DNA of 64,000 nt, from the NCBI GenBank assembly GCA_008508345.1, contig QNGE01003218.1:26099-90098 (forward strand). Direction: 5' to 3'. This DNA is from Paragonimus westermani (taxonomy: Eukaryota > Platyhelminthes > Trematoda > Plagiorchiida > Troglotrematidae). Shown here one piece after another: positions 1 through 12,700 of the stretch (positions are counted from its first letter, which is position 1; each line of letters starts with the position of its first letter). The notes beneath the pieces were generated by a model. The model did not search any database, was not told where the DNA came from, and worked only from the letters and a program-made list of their open reading frames with translations. The position numbers and the translations under genes were made by a program.

Positions 1-3000
1 GTTTATCAGATGTGTAAATGTACCGAACACAACGTCAAACGTTCGGTTGGACCGCCCAAACAGTATATTGGCTTCGGAATAACAAATTATTGTCATTGCT
101 TTTTTGACCAAAAAGGGTTAGTGTCTAGGTTCCTTGAATAGAACTTAAGAAGTCACGATAGCTATTTGCACATGGCGATTACCAGCGTTCTTACTAGCGA
201 ATGCATTAAAGTATAAATGGACGTGAAGCAGAAGTTGTGAACGTTGGTTTCGTAGGTGATATTTCATTATCTTCCCAACTTTCTAGTCACTTAATCAAAT
301 GGCAAAACAATGAGAAATCACTTTATCTGTTGCTCTGGTGCTTGGGTGCTACACACTGTCAGGAACTAAATGTGGCAGTGTGCCATTCAGCCGTAATTAT
401 TGGTTCGGCTATCACAGGAAAGTATATTTGGGCATTCGTTTGTGAACAAACTGTGAGGAACAACGTTTAGACTACTCCCTTCGGCTGGTTGGTTTAGTTC
501 CAACAGGATTTTGACATTTAAATCACGTATATCTGTTCGTCCACTTGCTCAGAACGATGGAAAGACGTGTCATATTATGCTAAATCTTCTTTTCTGCCAT
601 CTTTATTCACCAACGCAACAAACAAAAACAGTTTCAATCGCTCGCTTTATCATGTGACAAATAGCTCTTTGGCAAGGAAATTGACAGCGTCAACGTTTTA
701 CACGCATGCAGATTTAGCCGGTGTATTTCCCAGTGGCATGACTATTAATTGGTGGTAAGTATCTCTTACGATTACTTTCCTATATATTGAAAGAGATGAT
801 TCGAATGACCAGGTGTCTTGTTGAGAAATCGGCAAGCTCAGGTTGATTATGTTTCTGCTGTAATGGACAAGGTATCGTGTGATACTGCACTTAAGAGCCG
901 CTTAAAAATACGTTCCGCCATACTCTAGTGCAATCTTTGATTGTTTTGCCTGCGTAGACGGTTGCAATTGCAAATGTACGTTCATACCAAGCAAGAGGTA
1001 AACTATTCATTTGGAGACCAAACCCTTTCGACCAACTGAACAACTGTGCCGGTGTTTTGCCAAGATGGTGTCAGTGAGGTTAAAATTATTAGTCGAATGA
1101 TTACCTTTGAATTGTAGTCGTTAAAAAATTTCCTTCTATACGAAATGCAACTGAGCATTTTTGGCAGCCTTTTCACTGCTGATGTACACGATTTTGGATA
1201 ATTTTCAGAAGCTTGCGTAAGTTCCTGAACTGATGATTGTACAAGACTGATTGCAAGATGTTGCCTTTGTCTCCAGAATAAAACATTTAAAATTAAACTT
1301 ACAGTCAGAGTAATCTGTACGCTTGTGGGGAAAGTGCACAATAATTGAACAGCATTGAAATGCTCAGTTATGGCTGAAGCCCTGTAGGGTGGACGTGAGT
1401 TATCTGGTCACGATAGACGGAATTGACGGTGTGAAATTGCACTTTACGTGAAAAGTCAGCTTTGTTAAACTTTGTATTTTCTTATCACTATTAGGTTTGA
1501 CCAGAGAATGAATGATTGCATCAGCGGTGTTATTACCCACAGTTAAAAGAAACCCTAAAATGAGTTGGATTGGAAGATGTTGATGATAACGTCCTTTGAC
1601 GGTGTTACAGCGAATGATGTTTGGCCATTCGAGTATGTTCTACCAATGATGAAAGTGTGTTTTTGAGAGTCTGTTATCGAGTCACTAGAGTAATAGTGGA
1701 GAGTCATAAAGAAATTCCGACTGGTTAGAACCAAAGCCACAAATGTCTTAAACAAAACGTCAACATTTGCCATTCTGCATTCGTAAGAGGTTTTCTTTCC
1801 TAGACCGAAGTTGATGCCTGGTCGGTTATGGATGAAAGAGAGGTTTGAACCGATGTGCTCCAGAACAGTAATGAAACACGAACAAACTGTCTGCCTTGGT
1901 AAAGCATTAGGTTAAATGGTCTAATTATCTTCGGCAAAATCCCCCGCCCGAAATTCTACGGTTGACTGACCGTAATTTTGTGCAAGGCATGAAATGCCTC
2001 AGAAGCATTCACTTGATGATTGCCCATGGTGAGACGTAACACGTCTGCACTGGTTACTGGTTACGTGATGGATGTTACTATGAATCCGTTCTGGAATATG
2101 CGTTGTGTGTTGCTCACGCTGTCACACAGCACAAAATGTTTTCCATTTACAACACACTTTATATCGTGCTCGTATGTAAGAGAAAAGTAGACCTTTCAGG
2201 TCTCGCTAATTCACCAGATGAGTCAAACTAGCTACAGCCAAACGCTAATCGAACGGTTGCCGTCGACCTTATGCAAGCTGTACTGTAAATCCAATGATAC
2301 TCGTGGTTATCAATCGTGTATTGATCATTTTTTAAACATCGCTGACCCTACGAAAAAAGATCTGGACTTGAGGATGTCAAAACTAGACTTACTTCCTGAG
2401 GAGCGGACAGTTAAATCTAGTCCAGTGTCTTTTTCAGATAACTATACTGTTACCGCCTTCTAAACTCCCCAAGATGTGACATTTTTCAATGATAGGTTAT
2501 CAGTCCTATCAAAAGTATGCAGGTTACAAATAGTAGATAATAGAGACATCTATATTAATCCATGTTTGTGCGATTAGAGCCCGGTGGAGATATGGTTCAT
2601 TTTTTGACTATTAAGACTTGCACAGTTGCAGGCTGATTAAAACTAAGTATTCCAATGTTTTTCCTTTGTGAATTGCAGCAAAGCCCACTCACCAGGCTTG
2701 AATACACCTGTTGATAGCAAAACTATTTCAACCAATAAGTCTCGCTCGACATCTAGCTGCATCTTTGCTCAACTCAGTGAAGCTACTCAAACAGTCGCAC
2801 GGCAGACATAAACTCAGCCGGTGTATCTATTTGCCGTTTGCAAAAGCTGCGTAATAACGATGATTAAGATTGAACTATACGTTAGACTTTATACAACAAG
2901 CTCATTTGACCATGATGATTGTGTTCTATGAAATCATATCAACCAAGTCTTGTATTTCTTGCCTGATTCAAGCATCATTTGCGGCAGTCGGTCAGAAATC

Positions 3001-4700
3001 TCTTACTTGCTCGTTTGGCATGCTTGCGGAGGGTGAGTTAGCGGCATTCCTGATCACATTAATGCTTCTAATCTGTTCTCAGAAGTGCTGGCGCTGAAAG
3101 CATACGCAACAATGAAGATAATTTGTTCTAAACCACGCACACTTTTCTGTGAAGATGACGGTGCGGCGTTCACCGATTGTAATGGAACGTCGATTACTTC
3201 AAATGATGAAGATGTCAAACATGATGAGGACGTGGTGGAATACGGGAGTGAGAGAATGGATTGAACAAATTATTCAGTGTGCCCACTTACTAAAATGGTT
3301 TGCTTTGAAGCTCTATTCATTGACCATTTCGGAAGTTCATTATATCATTTTGCTACACTGATGGGTCCAACAACAAAAGCCAGTGAGTCTAGAGAACTTT
3401 TATCTGAAAATCTTCGTCCGAAATCAAACTTATCTGGAGCATTTTGTATTCACAAAACCTTAGGTGATTGAACATGATCCTTCTCATATTGTTTTCGGCC
3501 AATTAAAAAGAGAACTGATTTTCTCGAACGGACATTTTCTCGCAGTGGAGGTCACTGAGCCTTCTTTAGGCTGTTCCTTTTAAAAGAATTATTGTAGCAC
3601 CTTTCTTTGTTCAAATGTTCTCCGTAGACTTATGCTGGTTGCAGAAAGTTTTATGTAACTCGTTGCGAATAAAACGTCCCATGACACTTCGTAACATTTT
3701 GAACCCGGAAGGTTTGAAATATTACCACGAATCTGGTAATTCACAGAGTATTAAAAGTAAGCTGTTAAAGTGGCTTATCATATTTAAAAACTAGCATCAC
3801 TCGAGGGAATGGGGTTGCAGCCACGAGTTCAACTAAAAATAATTTTAAAGGCTTGAGCACGAAGATATTCGACAATGACTGGTTTACAAACTGTTGAAAA
3901 AATGTTGACGATTTTTGTAGTATAGAGAAAGCAAACCAATCCTCATGATTCATGTAGCCCGAAAAACCGTGGCGTTCATCGTTTCATTTAGTTTGAACAT
4001 TCACATCAGTTGTGTCCAACCGTATATTGTATATGTGGTCAAAGTAGACTGACGTAAAAGTCTGAACATAGCTGTGCACGAATTACCAACTAGATGATCA
4101 CGATTATCGTTTTAGTCAGCTGGATGGTATCAGGCAACATATGACTACGCATTCTAGTTGACTACACACATTCGTGTAAGGCTTACAGTTAAGCATTTTT
4201 TCAAACGTTTCGGCAAGAATAAACAAGCTCCCAATGTTTATGACAATTTTATTCAGATAAATATTCCCCCCATCCTTTTCGAAAAAATTAAGTCGTGTTG
4301 CTAACGCTGGTACACATTTTGGTCAGGATTGAGATATTAACGAAGATCTAGTTTAATGTGTGCCACCCGTGTTGACCACGGTGCGAGTAACAGTCATAAC
4401 GTGTGGAAAAATTTGAGTGGTTTTCGTATTATGCCACTTAGGTCCCTTACTAAGTTCCTGTAACTATTCTGTTGTGCAGCCTGTTTACTAAGTTCGGTGG
4501 TTTCACCCTGACGGGAAGTTCTGAACAAGAGTTCTCTGATTGTAGTTGGGAAGTTAGTTGCTTCGTCTATTCATGAAATGATTGCAAGAATTCAGTATCG
4601 GATACGTATAAATGTGGTTGAGCGATTATAAACGATAATTCGGCCACGATCAACGTGTGTTTAGTGACACATTGGTTAAGAGGACTGCCTCAGAGTTCTA
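1..4700. other. No supported gene
   Basis: AT-rich sequence with only short open frames. A frame at 2,218-2,463 preceded by CACCAG is protein-like in composition but unrecognised, and I do not call it. Possible further 3' exons of the galactosyltransferase could lie here but none was recognised. Confidence 0.5.
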
Positions 4701-4705
4701 ATCCT

Positions 4706-4812
4706 GGTTATGTTGAATATACATTATTGGCGAACTGTGGACAGAGAGCAAAGTCCGAGATTATTGCACAGATCCTTAAACTGACTGATAAGAAACCTCG
4801 TCGGAATTATGT
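4706..4812. repeat. Diverged direct repeat, copy 1
   Basis: The segment around GATTATTGCACAGATCCTTA is repeated about 620 bases to the right (5,325-5,432, around GGTTATTGCATAAATCCTGA). The clearest 55 bases are roughly 70% alike by eye. Copy 1 is open in one frame (A-K-S-E-I-I-A-Q-I-L-K-L-T-D-K-K-P), and copy 2 has the same peptide with a stop (K-S-E-V-I-A-stop-I-L-K). This suggests an old coding repeat, perhaps from a mobile element. The family was not recognised. Confidence 0.5.
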
Positions 4813-5324
4813 GTGGGTTATGGGGGCTATTGACCTACATGACTTCAGCATCGTCTACAGTTGACCGTAGGCCGATAAAGTAGCAGTGGACACGGTTGTA
4901 TGGTAGAAATTGTAGTCCTGACATTTAAAAGGATGTACATTAGAGATGAGCTCTAATAAAAAGCAGGACTCGAATCTAGCGCATTTTTTCTACAGAAGTT
5001 AGGTGAGAAGTCTACAGGAATAAGATAATTTATATCATTTGCGGATGGAGTTTACCTTATATGAGGTAAGATTCCTTACCGTTAGCCGGCACTCTAAATA
5101 TCGCCTACCAAGCCAATGGTTTCTTTGTTTCCAAACTGAAGAGAAACCCCACCTGTGAAGTTGTCGATTGGATTTGACACAAAGTTTACTATATCTTCTC
5201 TCGAGATATTCTGAGCAAAACAGTCTTACTTATAATCAGACTTGGTTAACCATTTGCATATTTTACTCAGGTGGTAGCAGTGTGAGACTGACGGCACAGG
5301 AGTTAACAGAATAAACAGAATTCA

Positions 5325-5432
5325 AAATTCCAGTAGTGACATATATATGCATTACAGACAAGTATTACCAAGAAAGAAATCTGAGGTTATTGCATAAATC
5401 CTGAAGTCTGCTGATCATAAACCGTTAAATTC
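5325..5432. repeat. Diverged direct repeat, copy 2
   Basis: Partner of the repeat at 4,706-4,812, in the same orientation. It carries an in-frame stop where copy 1 reads Gln, so at least this copy is not coding. Confidence 0.5.
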
Positions 5433-6169
5433 GAAAATCTACTATCAAGTATGCCTAGTATTCAACAAGTGCAGGCCAAATTCCTGATCACTTTTCAGTA
5501 AAATATGTATTGCGATACATTTGGTTGGCTGAAATTTATGTCACTGCCACGTATAATATTATTCGTTTAATGTGTAAACGACACTTGATAAGTATCACAA
5601 TGGAGATACAAATGGAGAACAGTGCGATAAAAGTGTACTGAAGGTTGCATTTTTACTGCATATTGTACAGAAACACTGCTGGCAATTCTGACTGCTTGTT
5701 GTGTGACCTACTGTATATAGAGTATGAATGTAGTTTCTAATACACTTCGATGCAGTATGAAAGTAGTGCTTGATGACATTATTGAAGGAATAAGTCTTCG
5801 GTGTTTACCGGTGAGTTACTGTTCAGCTTCTGCTCAGTTTAGTTTGTACTGTTAATTTTGTCACTTAAGCTCAAGCCTACAGGTATAAGGAAGTTTTAAC
5901 ATACTTTCGCCGAACTTATTATACGTTATTTTAACGGATCATCACAATTTAGAGAACTTTATCAGCGTGAACAAAACAAGATCTATATTGTTCAGTTTGC
6001 AAGTTTCCACGCCGCCAGTGCGATGGCATCTACAGTTTGGACATCCATTTCAACAAGGTTACCGTCCGGACTTCCTGTACACCGCTGCTTGACTTTACAT
6101 GTTTGACTTGCGTTTTTTCTTCAAATGTTTGCCAGTTATTTATTGCCTATTAGGCCGATGTTCTTCAAT

Positions 6170-6347
6170 AAAGACTCGTTCCACCCTTGCTGTTGTCCGC
6201 GATCTGCTAGCTGTGGGATTTGACGGCATCCCACAACCAAATCGCGATACACCACTAAGCTTTCGAATAGTCACATCAATTGTTTGGCGAACATTCAGAC
6301 TGAGGTTGTGGCAAAGCCGTGTCCTTCCCTATTTTTGGACAAAATAA
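6170..6347 (+). pseudogene. Weak non-LTR retrotransposon RT-like remnant
   Basis: One frame contains G-F-D-G-I-P followed about 26 residues later by W-x-x-x-x-x-x-L-P-x-F-W. This is the spacing and pattern of the early RT region of RTE/CR1-type elements (G-x-D-G-I-P ... W ... +-x-P-x-x-W). The frame ends at a stop soon after, and no YxDD box or further domain could be read downstream. The call rests on one short motif pair and could be chance. Confidence 0.25.
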
Positions 6348-6717
6348 CAATATAACATCTTTACACGGGGTTTGACTGAATTTCTTGCGCTATCTTAGAC
6401 GATATTTAACAACGGAAGGAATCAACTTGTCAGCTCTCAGAGTAATGAGTCAAATAATGTCATTCAAAAATGGCAAACAAGTAATAAACGTTGTGAATAC
6501 CAAGATTTTCTCCTAAATCAGTTTATACCGATTACATTGCCTCGACTACAACAAAGCGTTTTGGGTCCAAGTAACAAGAACGAAGACAACAGAACACCAG
6601 AAAAATCAAACCATGCTATCTAATCACCCACTACGCTCAACGGTTCAAGAAAATGTTCCGGAAGAATAGCAATCAGAGATTAAATATATATGGAGTTTGA
6701 AAACTCTAAAATTTTAA

Positions 6718-7005
6718 CTAATTTACTTCATCATAACTGATTCCAACATGAGTTGTAGTCATGCGGATGAAAATTCTACTTGTGACATGAAAGGTTGTTC
6801 GCTCAGAACAGCAGCAGAAGAAATCAAATGAGATAAAACCGGAGGTGAGTAGGTGTTTAAAAAATGGATCAGTGTGGTCGTCACTGGTGGAAATTTTCAA
6901 TTTGAGGTGAATCTTTTCCGTGAAAGTTACCGGGATGTTAGTATACAAGAAGCATTCAAAAGTTGTGCCAATCTGGTTTTTAATTATTCGTCTTGTATTC
7001 ATCAG
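6718..7005 (-). CDS. Possible diverged last exon of the galactosyltransferase
   Basis: An open minus-strand stretch of about 95 codons ends at a TAG at 6,720-6,718, about 0.8 kb downstream of exon 3. Its C-terminal part reads F-C-C-C-S-E-R-T-T-F-H-V-T-S-R-I-F-I-R-M and then a His-Val near the end. This resembles the family ending C-C-S-D-x-x-x-S-F-H-Y-V, then M, then H-L/V. An N-Q-I-G-T-T-F stretch stands where vertebrate enzymes have D-T-I-G-K-E-T-F. The spacing between the two blocks is close to that in the family. Against it: the F-H-P motif is missing, no clear acceptor in the needed phase was found, and the opposite strand is also open over part of the span. It may be a diverged paralogue end, a decayed exon or chance. 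Confidence 0.33.
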   Translation of the reverse strand: MMNTRRIIKNQIGTTFECFLYTNIPVTFTEKIHLKLKISTSDDHTDPFFKHLLTSGFISFDFFCCCSERTTFHVTSRIFIRMTTTHVGISYDEVN

Positions 7006-7777
7006 CCCACGTGGACAGACATATTCGACCTATCTCTTAATGAACAAAGACTTGTCACGCACAGAATCTTTCAGAAGCCAAGTGAGGTATCAGTCATTTT
7101 TTCAGGTTCACCCATATATTTAAAATATCTTATTCCGTTATATGAACAGCTAATCCTCAGCGGTTTCAACAATACCGCCAGACTGCTGTTTATAAATCTA
7201 ATAAGACTTTACATCTCAATGTAATACTATTCACTTGTAAGGTAGTTATCTGTATAAAAACGTTCCGAAACCTCCAGCAAAGTTGTCTTAAACATTCACT
7301 TACTGACAAGCTGAGTAACCACAAACTTTAAAGTTACCTAAGAGTCGGGTAGGGTTAGAGAATTTATCAGAAATGTGGTCGCCTAATCCTCGTGAGCTCT
7401 GTGACACAACCCTAAATTTCCGGTTTCCGCCAAACCATACAGCCTCGGAAATCAATCAGTTACGTGACCTCGTACCCGCCAAAAGAGAAAAATGAAAATT
7501 AACCAGTTCACACTCTGGTCGAATAAACCTCGAAAAAAACATTTGTTTCAGGCGAAGTACTAATTATTACTGTGGCTCTTCAAAGTATAATCTAATCCAG
7601 GATTATGGCATTCACAGGAGACATGAATTTCTACACAAACTAGAACCAAACTTTAGGTTCTGAATGTTTGTGTTTCGATGGAAATTGTTTTAATCAGAAC
7701 TTGTCCGGGAAGATCTGCACTGGTGACTTAATATCTCTATGAAAGCTTCAAAAAACAATATGGATTGATCGACTTAC

Positions 7778-7919
7778 ACATTTTAACATCTTCCTTGTCC
7801 TCGTCGATGGTAGGGCAAGCAGGATGTTTGTCGATTGCCAACTCAACGATGCGTTTCAAAGCCGCTCGAGAGAGTAGGTAACCCGCTCCGCCCGAAAAAT
7901 ATCCACCTGGACATAAGAC
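7778..7919 (-). CDS. C1GALT1-like: Core 1 beta-1,3-galactosyltransferase-like, exon 3 (GGAGY exon)
   Basis: Third exon, 142 nt, residues 162-208. It begins V-L-C-P-G-G-Y-F-S and carries S-G-G-A-G-Y-L-L-S-R (GGAGY at about 171-175) followed by A-A-L-K-R, the most diagnostic stretch of the GT31 T-synthase/Fringe fold after DxD. A C-P-T-I-D-E-D-K-E-D-V segment follows, corresponding to the acidic E-D loop before the G-R/K-C-L motif of the family. The acceptor is CAACTCTAG and the donor GTAAGT (7,777-7,772). It enters in phase 0, as exon 2 requires, and leaves in phase 1. The protein so far is 208 residues against roughly 360 for vertebrate C1GALT1, so the C-terminal third (F-H-P, C-C-S and F-H-Y motifs) must lie further left or is degraded. 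Confidence 0.92.
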
Positions 7920-7924
7920 CTAGA

Positions 7925-9555
7925 GTTGTATGGTATGGACATTCATTTTAGGGAACCTATGAAGTACACAAAACGTCGCGCAAGGTGTAACAAAGTAATT
8001 TACAACGTCAAATAAAAGCGTGGCCAGGAATGTTGATGTTAGAAAATATTGGATTTGTATCTATACTGCTAAATTATTTTAGGAAAGCCGTCCGACTTTG
8101 GAACCTACGGGCTGCTACGAGTACTATGATCACATGCCACTAAGTGGCAAGTACGTACTAGCTGAACTACGCACTCACAGCAGAAGATGAATAGGTATAG
8201 ACTCCTTTACTCAACCTTGAGTGAAATCCTCTAGATAATTTGGATGTTGAACAACTTTGTCAGTTACGATGTCTAGTTTCTGAGCTGTTGGTGTTCGCAT
8301 GCAGGCTAGCACGGTCAGACAACAATCTTGTTTAAAAACTATGTTGCCTTTTCGCGTGGTTGCCAGTCGTCTGATCTACGACAGATCAACCAATACTTTT
8401 GATTCTAACTGAGAGAAGCTCACTTGGGGAAATAACTGCTGACTTCACTGTCCACGTTATAAGTCACAACTAAGCCGGCTGTTACCGAGTCTTGTTGAAT
8501 AAAAAATTGCACACGCTACCTTGACCTGGAACAGTTAACATTAAGTGAACAAATGTGGCGATATAGACGACAATATTTACAACGAACTTTGCACAGCAGA
8601 AAACACCGGGACTACATTCTCACATCACCGGTAATCTTGAATTGTTTCTCAAGTTGAGTGACATTAGTACATTACAGAGAACATCTACTTGCGCAATAAA
8701 CCATGAGGGGTGTCTGTCTAGGTAAATGTAAGCTAGATATACAACCGTTTAGTTAGTACTGCCCCACAGTGATGTCATTCATTTTTCGTCTTGTATGATG
8801 ATATGTGTAAATTCTGACTAAGGGAATGACGAGCGGTCAGTGGAACAAACATTTTCCATTCTTTGCACACTCATCATTTATGATAGGTTTTGTCACTGGT
8901 GTGAATGCTCCCGATGATACAGCAAGAACACACTTTCTATTCACTTCTGAATAAATTTGCACAGCTCTATATGAATCTTTGAAAGACTTTCTCATATAAA
9001 GCCAAGTAACCGATTCACTTTGGTTCAACGCAAGAGCTTTGTTCCAGAACTTACAAAACACAACAGAATGACTGTTCCTGTGGCCAAGTATGTGACTATC
9101 CAGATTTTAATGACTTTGCTCGATATGGCATGAATAGACGTTGTGGTTGACAGTCCAAAGATATAGAACTTTCAGTTTCTCCTAAGTCTATTTTATGTAC
9201 CGCTGCTCAGTTTGCTCGACTGTTTTACACTATCAACGGTATGCAGGAAAGAGGATTTGATGCGTAGCCAAATCTTGAATTGGGGGCAGTCTTTTCATTA
9301 TAAAATTATTTATGAATATCATTATCGAGGTGGCAACATCTTATTTACTATCATGGATCACAGACCCGTTTATCGAGTACTTTTTCCGATCCAAATGCTT
9401 TTCACTGAACTAGTCATCAACAGCGTAACAACGCGTAATTAGTGAATTAACTTGTGAAAATACCAACATGGAACTAATCAATTGTATTCAATTTTTCTTA
9501 TCAATTTTGTACACGGACCAGTTTGTTGTTGTTAATCTGCTAATTCGACCTAGTG
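7925..9555. other. Galactosyltransferase intron 2
   Basis: Intron between exons 2 and 3. Two short open frames (8,837-9,061 minus; 9,212-9,442 plus) were read and match nothing I know. No repeat or RNA gene is seen. Confidence 0.7.
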
Positions 9556-9561
9556 ACTTAC

Positions 9562-9764
9562 ATGCCATTTGTGCCCAACCATGAATGGAAAGTTTGGAGA
9601 GTGACTCTTCACAGCCTCGCGTAAATTTTCCACCACAGCGTAAGTATCATCATCTGCTTTGAAGAAGTAATCATACTCGTCCGCAAAGAGATAAAGCTGA
9701 CGAAGAATTTTTCGCATTTTGACCCACAAATGTTTCCGTACTTCGGGTTCGGTCATATTTAGCA
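9562..9764 (-). CDS. C1GALT1-like: Core 1 beta-1,3-galactosyltransferase-like, exon 2 (DxD exon)
   Basis: Second exon, 203 nt, encoding residues 94-161 of the joined protein. It holds the nucleotide-sugar and Mn2+ site of the family: D-Y-F-F-K-A-D-D-D-T-Y, with the acidic triad at residues 131-133, matching the W/Y-F-L-K-A-D-D-D-T-Y block of animal T-synthases. The preceding L-N-M-T-E-P-E-V-R segment matches the L-x-x-x-E-G-R-D part of the family. The acceptor is TTTTAAACAG, just 5' of 9,764, and the donor is GTAAGT at 9,561-9,556. It enters in phase 1 from exon 1 and leaves in phase 0. No stop or frameshift is seen, and the catalytic acidic residues are intact. The intron to exon 1 is about 5.9 kb and contains an antisense decayed retroelement. 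Confidence 0.93.
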
Positions 9765-12700
9765 CTGTTTAAAAGAAGTGAACATAAATTCGTAATGCAT
9801 TTCTACTTCAATCCACTAAGACACAGGTCGGAGTTTATAAGGCACTCACGGTGTACTGGTTTTTGCGTCATTTAAGCTATTCACCGGACTGATAGTACCT
9901 GACAGTTTTGAATGTTCGAGTAAAAATCTATCAGCTTCATGTGAAGAAACCACCTTCAGAGACTTGGGAGTACTAAAACTTCCATTCAAGCCCCATGTTG
10001 TGTATGTTGATCACTAAACCATACCTCAGTCACAGCAACACCAACCTAACTCTCAGGCTACAAGGACAAGATTTCAGTAAATTGAACCTTCTGCTAATGT
10101 CCATCTTTGAGCGTAAGCAAGAGTAAACTAAACAAGGACAATGTGAACTTGATAGTCCAAAAAATGAGTCAACGTCAGCTTATTGTAAAGTTTTGTAGCA
10201 TCAATACCACTCGACCAAAATTTTTGGGTCAACTACAAAAAACTGCCAGATTTCGAGGGGAACAATTGAGCGTTCACCACCTAGAGCTGGTAATTGGCAC
10301 CAAATCGAAATTTACGGCAGCTATCCATAATTTCGCTAGCTGATGCGGCACGAATGTTTTCGATGCAAAACACTGCACAAGTGAGATATCACGCGCATTC
10401 AAAATGTCCAGAATTGTGAGACGTAACGTATCCTGTGAATTTCCTGGTCCGCTTGAAGCCGTTGGTGATGAGTTGAGTGTAACAATGATTAGCCTGCCAT
10501 CGGAACACTTTGTAAGCAGTGCGGAAGACGAGTCTGTCGTCAAACGGTTGTTAGAAGGCTGAAGGACTCAAACTTACGAGAAGCAGTAGAACAGTAAAAA
10601 ACAGAATTGCATGTACTCACCACGAAACTAGCAGCAGAAGTTGCAAGTGCCTCCTGCAAATAAGACTTTCCTTACTTGCATTTTTGGTTAAAATCACAAG
10701 CCAATATAACAAAGCAGGATGAACCGATGAAGTGTACATTGCAAGTGTAACCAAAAAGTTACATGATCAAGGATTTTGTTTTTAATTGGACAGCGTATGA
10801 CCTACTTTCCATAAAGTTTCTTAAAAAATTACTTCATACAATGTCATTTGCAGTGTGGTTTAAAGTTATACAGTTTATCGAAGCAAAGTTTATATTGTTG
10901 AGATTTGTTTCATCGCGGATTTTCGTTTATCGACGGAATGCTTCTGGAACATTGACACCGTATAACAAAAGTTAAGCCGAAATCCTCTGATTGTGCTGTT
11001 ACCGAGGTCTGACGAGAAAGTAGTTAGTAAGTAACTGCCAAATAATGGCTTACTTAATGTTATAGTATAACACACTTCCCGTCAAAGTTACGTGGAACAA
11101 GAATGGTATAGGGCGCGTCGGTATCAAATAAGGTGACCTGAGGTAGATTTCGGAATTAAAATGAGACTGATTCGAAAGCAGAACTGTAATACTCTGGCCT
11201 TTCGCATGTTACCACTACTGATTAGTAAAGGATTCCGGTTTTTATAATTTTGGGACATCTCTCACGATTGACTACAGGTGTCGCATTCCCATGAATACTA
11301 CAGTCAACCCTTTACAAAAGGAAACATTTTAATTCAGTTTTGCTCTCGTTAGAGTTCATCAGCAATTTACATCTTTGCCACGGTTGGGAGTGCAACTCCG
11401 GTAACGCTTTTATGCAGCAAATATGTTGATCACTGCGCAGTTGACGTCACATTAGCAACGACTAAATTATCACATGCAATCGCTCTGCCACATTCCCTTT
11501 TATCGTGCTGGTCTGATTGAAAGACATATGAGGATGCGATAGCTGTGATCAGTTGTGACAGGTGTTGCGTGTGCTTATTTCGGTTCAACACTAATCAAAT
11601 GTAATCATACCTTTGATCGTAGGCAAACGTTAGGTTTGTCGTATCTTACAACTAACTCCGCAATTATTTGCAGATGTTAATAGTATGTCCTCTTAAGTTA
11701 AATTAACTATAGCAAAAATGCATGAAAATATAGCATTCCACGTTTTCTAACATATTTCAATCGGATAATTTGGTCAGCAAATTATTTAATTTCATTGTAA
11801 TCTTTCTACTTACCAAAAATCGCTGGTCAATGAGCACAGGAAAGTAGTTCCGTCTATTTTACTTCCCTTTTCCGATTGTGCGCTTTGTGTGCAGTCCCTA
11901 TATCTTACCCATTCTATGTCGCATCTAACTGATGGGTTATTAATGATATAGGGTGTGGGTAAACATTATTGATCCGGCCTAATCTTCTGATGATTCACCT
12001 GTGACTTTGTGTGCCCAATTTGAAACTCAGTGGTTTTGTGGAACAAGACAGTTGTCGTGAATGGTGTAGATCGCAAATTGTAACTAGTTATTCGAAATAG
12101 TGCCAAAAACATATTTGGGTCCAAACATGTTTCCGAATTTTGGATCAGTTTTCGAACCAAAATTAACTCAGCGATGAGAGTTGGATCACTACACTGACGG
12201 ATAAACTTTTAATTACCGCCTGGACGTCAACAACAAATTTTGGATCAGCAAGCTATTAGACAAATATTCGCACTAAAACGCTTGTCTCATGGTTTTTGGT
12301 TACACAGACAGGTAGACAGGTGCGATATGTGAGTAACGTCAGCGATACAATCTGTTAGTTTTTCATCTGCATTTGGGAGATTTGTCTTCATTTGCGAAAT
12401 CTGGAAAAACTTCCAGTGCACAGTGTATGTTGGTCAACATTACTTCGAAGAACAAGCAAACTTTAAGGTTCGGATTGCTTGAAAATATATTAGATTAACT
12501 GGGCGAGTTAATAATACTACCTTGCAATTTCGGAAGATTTCTCAGGTAGACAACTCCACCAAATGTTGGATTTAAGCAATCGTCTTTGCTAGTACCGTCA
12601 AGGTGATACACTCTTTAACAGAAGGTTAACAGTTAATTCTAAAATAAGTTATTTGGTTAAATACTCATACAGAGGTTTCTAACATGATTATTATCTTGAA

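Noticed and set aside
4205..4235. GAAACGTTTG on the minus strand, as in PLE ribozymes
   Set aside because: No CUGANGA half or stem II precedes it; a ten-base match is expected by chance.
6853..7224. A 123-codon plus-strand open frame
   Set aside because: It overlaps the minus-strand frame that resembles a T-synthase end, has no recognised family and no clear splice or start context.
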